Source: Manis javanica (Eukaryota; Chordata; Mammalia; Pholidota; Manidae). Taken from it: a stretch of 64,000 nucleotides of DNA. This document shows, piece by piece, positions 56,319 to 64,000 of the stretch. A program made the position numbers and the translations under genes. Position 1 is the first letter of the stretch; the number at the start of each line of letters is the position of its first letter. The stretch spans positions 161,483,401 to 161,547,400 of the forward strand of contig NC_133158.1 in assembly GCF_040802235.1 (NCBI RefSeq), read 5' to 3'. The notes beneath the pieces were generated by a model, which worked only from the letters and a program-made list of their open reading frames with translations, had not been told where the DNA came from and made no database searches.

Positions 56319-56368
56319 AAAAAGACACTATGGACATATGGTGCAATGGCAATAAAAAGGAGACGGCA
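56319..56368 (+). CDS. FAIM: FAIM small coding exon
   Basis: TTTTACAG precedes 56319 and GCA|GTAAGT ends the exon at 56368. The 50-bp exon completes the split Glu codon and reads (E)KDTMDIWCNGNKKETA, phase 0 at its end. This matches the FAIM strand with the conserved DxWCNG motif. Confidence 0.95.
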
Positions 56369-56699
56369 GTAAGTTGACTTCAGATTCCTCTTAGCACCCA
56401 TGAACAAGTTACCATGGATTGCAATGTTGCTGTATTTCCTAAGTATGGAGATTTGGTAATTAACCAAGGTCCTCTTGGCTAAAAACAAAAAGGAGATGAT
56501 GTACTCCTGATTCCAGATTCTGAGACAGTGCCTGGGGCAGTGAGAGTTTGGGAACAACTCATGTTGTGAACTGGCACCAGTGTCACACTCTGCCTTCCTC
56601 TCCTGGACTGGGCTCTATCCTAAAAAGAATTCCCGCGTTAAGAAATTGCTCCCCCTAAGGTTGGCATCCTCCTGTGTTTACCAATGTTTAAATGGTTCT

Positions 56700-56830
56700 A
56701 CATACCATTGCTTCTCAAACTTGCCTGCATAGAAATCACCGGGGATATTGTTAAAACGCAAATTCTAACGCTTCCCCAGTGGTGCCGAAGCTGCTGGTCC
56801 GCAGGTCACACTTTGAATAGGAAGGCTTTA
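56700..56830 (+). repeat. MER5-type (hAT) DNA transposon remnant
   Basis: 'attgcttctcaaacttgcct', 'agaaatcaccggggatat', 'gctgctggtccgcaggtcac' and 'actttgaatagg' follow the MER5A/B order. Confidence 0.75.
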
Positions 56831-58420
56831 CACCATCACTCAAAGCAGATGGGGCATTTCTAAAAGTGAAGTTTTTGAAAAGCAAAGTGATGCACACAAT
56901 GTCAGATGACACAGAGGCAGAAAGGAAAGGGCCCTGTCAGAACCCTAGTGGAAGACTAGTGGAGTCTGTAGACGAGCAGAACCAGGAAACTCCCTCCCAT
57001 GGGGCCAAGCCCCGGGGAGTCCCTGTCTGAACCCCCGGCGTGCCCAGCTTTTGCTGTCAGCTACTTGTATTGTTATGGTTGTGGATGGGGTCGAATATAG
57101 GAGTGAATTTCAAGTGGGAATGAAATAATAATGGTGTGCCCAGCACAGGGGGAGTGTAGAAGCCAGGGAAACTATTATGGAGGCAGGGAGTGTGGCACTG
57201 GGAGCTAAAATCACTGGATGGAAACTCCCACGTGTTATGGGGTCTCCTGTCAAGCAGAGATTGCTCTCCCTGGTATCCACCTTCCATGCTGGCTGTAAAC
57301 ATGAACACAAGGGCTAGAGATACTGAGACACGTGCTAGTTGCACTCAGTAGTTGCTGCCATCCTCTTCTTCACCTGTTGCAGGCATAGGAAAGTGAGGGG
57401 AGGTGCTTGGAGGCAAGGAGGTCTGGGATGCATTTGTTCAGCAGACTCCCTAGAGCTTGCTGGGTCTTACGGGCTGTCTGCTTCTGAGGAAATGTGCAAG
57501 CCAGAACTCAAGTCACAAAAGATGAATGCTTTTGTGTTGTCTGATCCTGGTATTAATTCTTGATGGGAAATTTAACCAGGGCTTATCCCAAATTGATCCT
57601 CAGAACTTGAGCCCACTTTGGGTTAGATCTACTGCTAGAAACTTCTTTTATGTGGAGAGGCCTGGAGAGGTCTTCAGTGTTTTATGGCCCCTTTTAGAAC
57701 AGCTTCTGTTACATGGATGGCCCAGTATCACCCTTGATGGCCCTTCCTGTTCTTTCTTTCCACCCTAAAATTCTCTAGATGGAGAATGAGCAGTTTTGAA
57801 TAACATTCCCTCCCACCCTCAAGAAATTCTCCAGTACAAATGTAAAGAGAATGTTGTTTCATGGTATTAACAATGTAGTTGTAAATAAGTAAGAAGTTGA
57901 AATGTCTTTGTCCTTCAGTAATTGATAGGAAACTGCAGTGTTCGGACAATAGCTCTTTAGGACCCAGTTGCCTCCTCTTTATAACTACAACCTGGTCTGC
58001 AGGACAATTTTGGCAGCTCTGTACCTGGGCAGCCTTCCCCAGGACTGTGCACACCTGCTTTTGCTGCCTGTGAATTAGTTTATTCTTTCCTTTTTCTTCT
58101 CATCTCAAAGCATCATGACCAAGATTGTCATGTATCTGTCAAACTGTACTCCCAGTGCTGGCGGTGGTGGTCAGTACACCTCCCATGAAGAGCCATTGGC
58201 CACATTCTCAGAGCTAGGAGGACCTTCTGTCCCCAAGGCACCAGGTGCTTTCTTTGCACAGATAATGTTAGCTGCGGGAACTTGCTCTGTCTGTGCTGGC
58301 TGCCAACTTTTAAGTCTGATTGTGGTTTCTCTGCTTATTAGCACAATTCACTTTTATCCTCTAAGCCTCCTGTTCCTCCCTTCTTCTCTGTACTACTTGG
58401 GCCCTTTTTACTCTAGGTCA
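56831..58420. other. FAIM intron, nothing recognised
   Basis: Unique-looking intronic sequence. The short frames present have no splice context. Confidence 0.4.
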
Positions 58421-58421
58421 G

Positions 58422-58755
58422 TACTATTGAAAGAAACAGAATATTAGCCACGGGTATGAGCTTCATATGTAACTTTTCGAGTAGCCACATGTAAAAAGTT
58501 TTAAGCTGAAGTTCATTTTACTAATATATTTTATTTAAATCAATACATCAAAAATATCACTTTTGTATTGATTAACATGTGATAGAGAAGTTTTTAGTGA
58601 GTTATTTTACATTCTTTGTTTCATACTTAGTCTTCCAAATCCCATGTATATTTTACACTTAAACAGCATATCTCATTTCAAACTGTCCACAATTTCAAGT
58701 GTCCAGTTGCCACATATGGCTGGTGGCTACCATATTAGCCAGAGCAGGTCTAGAG
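58422..58755 (+). repeat. Ancient MITE-like DNA transposon
   Basis: 'aggtcagtactattgaaaga' at the start and 'ggctaccatattagccagag' at the end are imperfect inverted ends of a common old mammalian DNA-transposon family with 'gtagccacatgtaaaaag' inside. A deleted relative is at 60365-60530. I am unsure of the family name. Confidence 0.6.
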
Positions 58756-58824
58756 TTAGTAGTGTTTGATTTTATGTTATCTGTGTATTTTATTGTAAGC
58801 CACCTTACCCTCTGAGGAATCAGA

Positions 58825-59045
58825 TTTTCCGAGTGGTTAGGAACACTCCACCCCTTACCTACTGGGGCTTTCATCAACCTATGTAACCACTCTGTGCTTC
58901 AATTTCCTCATCTGTAAAATGAGGATAATCATAGTATTTCTGTCAGGGTTTTTATGAGGGCACAATGAAATAACGCATGTGAACTGTTCTGGGTATAGAA
59001 TAAGTCACTAGTAAATGTTTGCTATCATGTTTATCATTTTTACTT
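58825..59045 (+). repeat. MIR SINE
   Basis: 'cactctgtgcttcaatttcc', 'catctgtaaaatgaggataa' and 'gagggcacaatgaaataacg' follow the MIR order. Confidence 0.85.
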
Positions 59046-59350
59046 TTGAAAACAGTCCATATTGTCTACATAGTGTATGTTACTGACACATAGCCATGCA
59101 GTGTACATTTGTTTTTTTCTCTGAAATTTAGGATTCTTAAAACCTGTAGGGCGTACAAATAAGAAACTTTCAATTCATGGCAGAAATGTAACAGCATCTA
59201 AATACAAACATCTAACTCTAATTTTGCAAAGCTTAACATCTAACTAGTATGTACTTCCTTATACTATCCTTTTTAAATGGTATTTTACATTGCTGTAGAC
59301 AAAGATAAATGTTTCTGGAACACTAATTCCTCCTCCGTTTGTTGGCCTAG

Positions 59351-59500
59351 GGTGAGTTTGTAGACGACGGGACTGAAACTCACTTCAGTATTGGGACCCA
59401 TGACTGTTACATAAAGGCTGTCAGCAGCGGCAAGCGGAAAGAAGGGATCATTCATACTCTCATTGTGGATAATAGAGAGATCCCGGAGATTCTTGAATGA
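59351..59500 (+). CDS. FAIM: FAIM last coding exon
   Basis: GGCCTAG precedes 59351. The frame reads GEFVDDGTETHFSIGTHDCY, then IKAVSSGKRKEGIIHTLIVD and NREIPEILE, and stops at TGA 59498-59500. With exons 52510, 52991 and 56319 it gives 179 residues for the short form and 201 for the long form, the same lengths as I recall for human FAIM. The final residues ILE differ from the human ending that I remember, which is a species difference at the free C-terminus. Confidence 0.96.
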   Translation, partial: GEFVDDGTETHFSIGTHDCYIKAVSSGKRKEGIIHTLIVDNREIPEILE

Positions 59501-59830
59501 CTTCAAGTTAATGAATTTTCATCTTAAGAAGTAAGGTCAGGACTTTTAAAGTACTGTGGTAATCAAATATGTTCAGTATGTATTTTCAGTACATTTAGTC
59601 TGCCCTGTTTTCATTTCTTACTTACTTGAAACTAGTGTTTGAAGCATCAGGAAAGAAAAGAATTATGTACAGTCATAACAATTGCAATTTATTTTGTGAA
59701 TAATGCAAAATATTTTAAAGCCAAGTGGAAAATAAGATATGGACCAAAATCACCAGTGTTTTACAAGAGGAGCTTCTACTCTAATAAACACTATAAAATA
59801 AACATGGTGCTGCTTGATTTGTGCTTCTGA
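59501..59830 (+). terminator. FAIM: FAIM 3' UTR with tandem poly(A) signals
   Basis: Two AATAAA hexamers lie at 59783-59788 and 59797-59802, about 290 bases after the stop codon, and probably define a cleavage site near 59815-59830. T-rich and GT-containing sequence follows (tgcttgatttgtgcttctg). Confidence 0.7.
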
Positions 59831-60364
59831 ATGAATGTCTTCATATATTTTTAACCTGTGCAGATAGACTATCTCCCTGGTTTAAAGCTGTTGGTACATA
59901 ATGATATGATTAATTTAACTAGAAAATAACATTTTCTATCTGGAAATTTAATGTAAAGGAAGCATCAAGTAATGCCATGTATGAATTTAATGGGTTTCTG
60001 AAAATGTAGTTGTTTTGTTCAATCACTACGGTGAGGAAAAACAAAAACAAAAATAAGGGAGAAGCAAACTTCTTTACACCAGATGGTGTCAGTTGCATCC
60101 TTAGGCAGTATTTAAAAACTCAAAAGAGTTCCATACCCACGTCTGGAGGTAGCCCCTGAATTAGCACTTCCGTGATTGAGCGGGCAGACTCAAGAGACCC
60201 CAGGTCAGCAGACTAAAGGCTTGGGATTGTGTCAATACTCTCCTTTCAAGGTCTTTCAAGGCAGGAGCCTATTATAGTAGTTTAATAATAGAGTCTTTTA
60301 TTGGGGTATTTCATGGCCATTACTAGAGCAGTCCAACACGAGAGGTGGAATTCTCCATTTTCTA
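59831..60364. other. Intergenic, nothing recognised
   Basis: No open frames or repeat families identified. Confidence 0.4.
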
Positions 60365-60530
60365 GATCTGCTGTATCCAAAGTGGTAGCCATTAGTCATG
60401 TGGCTATTCAAGTTAAACTAATTAAAATTAAATACTATAAAAATTCAATTGGTCTATCACGCTAGCCCCATTTCAAATACTCAGTAAGCACGAGGCTGGT
60501 GGCAACCATATTGGGCAGTGCAGGGACCAA
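60365..60530 (+). repeat. Deleted relative of the MITE at 58422
   Basis: 'gtatccaaagtggtagccat', 'catgtggctattcaagtt' and 'ggtggcaaccatattgggca' share the layout of the element at 58422-58755 but with the middle missing. Confidence 0.5.
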
Positions 60531-61425
60531 GCATTTCCGTCATCATACCAAGTTCTGTCCGACAGCTGTGGCTGGTGACAGCCTCCCAGTTAGCGGGTTG
60601 CTCTAATGGCATAGGCAGGATTTACACCCAGGTTTTCTGACACTAAAACCATGTCCTTTACTACTGTCTCCCTGCCACTAATGTATTTCTAAGAGATTTG
60701 GGGCAGAACAGAGGCACAACAAGACTCTAAGACGGGAGAGAGGAAGTGAGGGGCAGGTGGCTCAGACAGGCCTGGGCCAGGCAAGCAACACGCTTGGTGG
60801 CAAAGCGAGCATATTAATATGAGCCTTTGACTGCTTGCTTCCTCTAACATTTATTTTTTTGAAGTCTTCACAACTGGCAGGTCAGGTTACTACCTGTACA
60901 AAAATTATGCTCCTGCTTCCCCCACTCCACACCCCAACTTTGTTTCAATGCCACTGGAAAAGGGACTCTTACTAAACTCACATTTAGTGGGTTTGCTTTA
61001 AAGTATTTGGGTGTTGTGGTTTGTTTTCATTTATCTTGAATAAAGAGCTTCTTTTACTGGCCCTACTTTTTCTTCTACAAAAAAAGGTGCCATGTCCAAA
61101 AGCAAAGCAATTATTTCTAGGCACTTTGTTTTGAACTCTAGTCATTACAGGCCAAAACCTCTGCTTTTTCAGTGTGTATCAGCTACTCAGCAAACACTTG
61201 CACAGTGATTTAGTCTTCATGGACGACCAAACCTCGGGAATGTAGTTTTTGCCTTTGACTTGGTGGACCAGTGTTTTGTTTTATTAATTCAAAGCATTGT
61301 AGTATTTTGGAAGGGGTATAGCCTAGGTTTGGAGTTCAGCACAGGTTAAGACCTTGAGCCTCAGTTTCCCCATCTTAAAAAATGAGGCTATTTAGTTTGT
61401 TGAATGAGATACTTGACATGTACAA
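60531..61425. other. Intergenic, no gene seen
   Basis: No family or exon recognised. Confidence 0.4.
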
Positions 61426-62524
61426 AAAAAAGGAAAATAATAGAAAAAAACAGTGGTATTTTAGTGCCCATCACCCAGTTTAATAACTAAAGCATTACAG
61501 TACAGCTGAACTGTCATGCACTCACCCTATACCCATTCTCCTCCCATGCCAGATAACCACCATAATGAATTACATGTCGATCATTCCCATGCAAGTTGAT
61601 ACTATACAGGTATATATCCCTAAACAATATATAGTATTATTTTAATTTTTAAATGTTATTACATTCTATATATCCTTCCTGCAACTTGCTTTTTTCCCTT
61701 GAGTGTTGTTTTTGAGATGTATGTAGGTGGGTATGTGTTAACTCCAGGTCCTTTATTTATTTATTTAATTTTTTTATCACGGTTTTTTAAAATTGTAATA
61801 AAATATACACAATGTAAAATTTACCATTTTAACCATTTTTAAGAGCACACTTCTGTCACATTAAGTACATTCACATCATTGTGCAACTATCACCACCATT
61901 AATCTCCAGATCTGTTATTATCATCTCAAACTGAGACTCCATACCCATTAAATAACTCCTCCCATTCTCTCTCCCCCCAACCCTTGGCACCCACCATTCT
62001 TTGTGTGTCTGTAAGTTTGACTAATCTAGGTAATCACATAAGTGGAATCATATAATACTTGTCCCTTTGTGACTGGCTTATTTCACTTGGCATAATGTCT
62101 TTAAGGTCCATCCATGTAGTAACATGTATCAGAATTTCCTTCCTTTTTAAGGCTGAATAATATTCCACTTCATATGTATCACATTTCATTTATCTGTTCA
62201 TCTAGACACTTGAGTTTCTTCTACCTTTTGGCTGTTGTGAATGTGAATAAAGCTGCTGTGAACATGGATGTACAAATATCTGTTTGAGTCCCTGCTTTCA
62301 CTCTTTTTGGGTATATACCAAGCAGTGGAATTGCTTCATCAGAGGGCATTCTGTTTTTAATTTTTCAAAGAACCGCCAAACCATTTTTCAACAGAGGCTA
62401 CACTGTTTTACATTCCCCCTAGCAATGCACCAGGGTTCCAATTTCTCCACATCCTGGCGAACACTTGCTTTGTTCTGTTCTTGTTTTTTTATAATGGCCA
62501 TTGTAATAGGTGTGAAGTCTCAGT
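61426..62524 (-). repeat. Ancient L1 sequence, antisense
   Basis: Reverse-complement phrases of old L1 3' ends are clear: 'gcccatcacccagtttaata', 'gtgcaactatcaccaccatt', 'aggctgaataatattccact' and 'gaacatggatgtacaaatat'. It runs into the younger L1 at about 62525. Confidence 0.8.
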
Positions 62525-63165
62525 TTTGTTTTTATTTATTATTTATTTTATTTTTGCTATACACTCCTATGAAGGTTTCACATGAATAACAATGTGGTTA
62601 CTACATTCACCCATATTATGGACTCCTCCCATACCCCATTGTAGTCACTGTCCATCAGGGTATTAAGATGCCACAGAGTCCCTATTTGTCTTCTCTGTGC
62701 TACACTGTCTTCCACATGATTCCCCCACACACCATGCATACTAATCATAATAACCCTCAATCCCCTTCTCCCTCCCTCCCCATCCACCCTCTCCCACCCC
62801 TCCCCTTTAAGTGACCACTAGTCCCTTCTTGGAGCCTGAGTCTACTGCTGTTTTGTTCCTTCAGCTTCCTTCATTGTTACATTCCACAAATGAGGGAAAT
62901 CATTTGGTACTTGTCTTTCTCTACCTGGCTTATTCCACTTAGCATAATACCCTCCAGCTCCATCCAATGTTGCTGCAAATGGTAGGATGTTTCTTTCTTA
63001 TGGCTGAAGAGTATTCTGTTGTATATATGTACCACTTCTTTATCCATTCATCTATTGATGACACTTCGATTGCTTCCATATCTTGGCTATTATAAATAGT
63101 GCTACAATAAACATAGGGGTGCATATGTCTCTTTGAATCTTAGAACTTATATTTTTTGGGTAAAT
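62525..63165 (-). mobile_element. Young L1 3' fragment, antisense, nested in older L1
   Basis: The order on the plus strand is a T-rich tail, 'ttcacatgaataacaatgtg', a C-rich complement of the G-rich tract (62755-62810), and ORF2-end sequence to 'aataaacataggggtgcat'. It matches the lineage-specific L1 family and splits decayed L1 sequence on both sides. Duplicated target bases were not resolved. Confidence 0.82.
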
Positions 63166-63329
63166 TCCTAGATAACTCCAGTTCCTTTAAACTCTCGCCT
63201 TCAACCATCTGAATGTAGCCATCACTCGCCTCAGTATTCAGATGATCATTAATAATATCGGTACCCTAACAGCTTTGTGTTTGACCCTTGAGGATATATA
63301 CTCAAGAGCTTCTTGTGGGCCTATTTAAT

Positions 63330-63410
63330 ATATGTCCCTGGACCAGCAGCAATGAAATCACCTGGGAGCTTGTTAGAAATTAAGAATCTCAGGCCAGAAT
63401 GTGTTTTAGA
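63330..63410 (-). repeat. MER5-type fragment, antisense
   Basis: 'ctggaccagcagcaatgaaa', 'tcacctgggagcttgttaga' and 'aatctcaggcc' are MER5A order on the opposite strand. Confidence 0.65.
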
Positions 63411-63424
63411 AAGACCCCATGGGG

Positions 63425-63800
63425 ATATGTTTGTACATGAAAGAAGCACTCCTCTAGGTATATGCAGAAAAGAGGTTGCTAGATCGAAGGGGAGGCGCAT
63501 CTTCAGTGTTAGATATTTGCCAACTTTCTCTCAAGGTGGCTGTACCATTATAAAGTTTGATCTGCAGTAGAGTTCTTTTCCTCAAATCCTCAACATTTGA
63601 TATAGCTGGGATTTTAAAGTTTTGCCAATCTGATGGATTTTAGCAGTTGGTATCTCATTTTAATTTGATTTTCTCTGATTGCTAGTAGAGTGTCTTACAT
63701 GTTTTTTGGCCACAGATTTCCTTTTCCAAGGATTACCTTTTCACTTCTTTTGCCTATTTTTCTATTGAGATTTTTTATATTTTCTAATAGATTTGTAGTT
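63425..63800 (-). repeat. Ancient L1 3' fragment, antisense
   Basis: 'aagaggttgctagatcgaag', 'ttgccaatctgatggatttt' and 'atctcattttaatttgattt' are typical of the reverse complement of old L1 ORF2/3' UTR. The remainder to 64000 shows nothing further. Confidence 0.7.
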
Positions 63801-64000
63801 CTTCACATCCAGAACCAGTCCATTGACTGCAGCAGTACAGAGTGTGCAGTAGGCCAAAAAGCCGTCCAGTTATCCCTTCAGTTTCACAGTATCTAATCCC
63901 TGTAGGGAAGCTCTGAGGGCAAGGACTACAGACTGCTGTATCCCCCGGGACTTACCATGCCCTTCACAGGTGATAAGGCAGTGAAATTCGTATTACTGCA

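Noticed and set aside
56087..56557. 156-codon minus-strand frame near the FAIM exon at 56319
   Set aside because: It overlaps a certain FAIM exon in antisense and shows no recognised domain.

Overview
This window is nuclear DNA of a placental mammal. It holds the 5' part of CEP70 on the minus strand (four coding exons between 26088 and 28731, CpG-rich promoter near 37.7-38.2 kb) and a complete FAIM gene on the plus strand (CpG-rich promoter near 47.1-47.5 kb, exons to about 59.8 kb). CEP70-FAIM neighbourhood is conserved linkage in mammals. I saw no Alu, B1/B2, carnivore tRNA-Lys SINE or ruminant SINE in 64 kb. Only ancient MIR, L2 and MER5-type repeats accompany a lineage-specific L1 family, so the species is neither primate nor rodent, but I cannot name it.

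Layout. 1-26 kb: one intron of CEP70 filled by nested L1 elements, all sense on the plus strand and therefore antisense to CEP70. An old broken L1 (1-2791) and older L1 3' pieces (to 4860) are followed by a full-length L1 ('L1 B', from 4861). L1 B is split at 10196 by a second full-length L1 ('L1 C', from 10197) with both ORFs open. L1 B resumes at 18940 after an exact 15-bp target-site duplication. Each L1 is followed by the same about 1.8-kb tail that is not L1: a retroviral transmembrane-envelope remnant plus LTR ending at the LTR poly(A) site and a poly(A) tract. A third copy of the tail without an L1 follows (21653-23279). A middle-aged L1 fragment (24028-25926) precedes the CEP70 exons.

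26-38 kb: CEP70 exons and its first intron. The intron holds an LTR-retrovirus copy with the anatomy of a processed RNA (R-U5-PBS ... U3-R-poly(A), with flanking duplication, 30690-32038), an ancient L1/HAL1-like stretch and a both-ends-truncated L1 (33779-37240). 38-47 kb: intergenic DNA with MER5, L2, MIR, an ancient LTR-like repeat and antisense L1. 47-60 kb: FAIM, coding a 179-residue short and a 201-residue long isoform, with L1 3' fragments in its introns. 60-64 kb: intergenic DNA dominated by nested antisense L1.

The most notable signal is the L1 B/L1 C pair: a potentially competent L1 carrying a retroviral env-LTR 3' tail, inserted into an older relative with the same tail. Variable 5'-UTR monomer numbers, variable 11-residue ORF1p coiled-coil repeats and a strand-asymmetric A/G difference pattern among the tails go with it.
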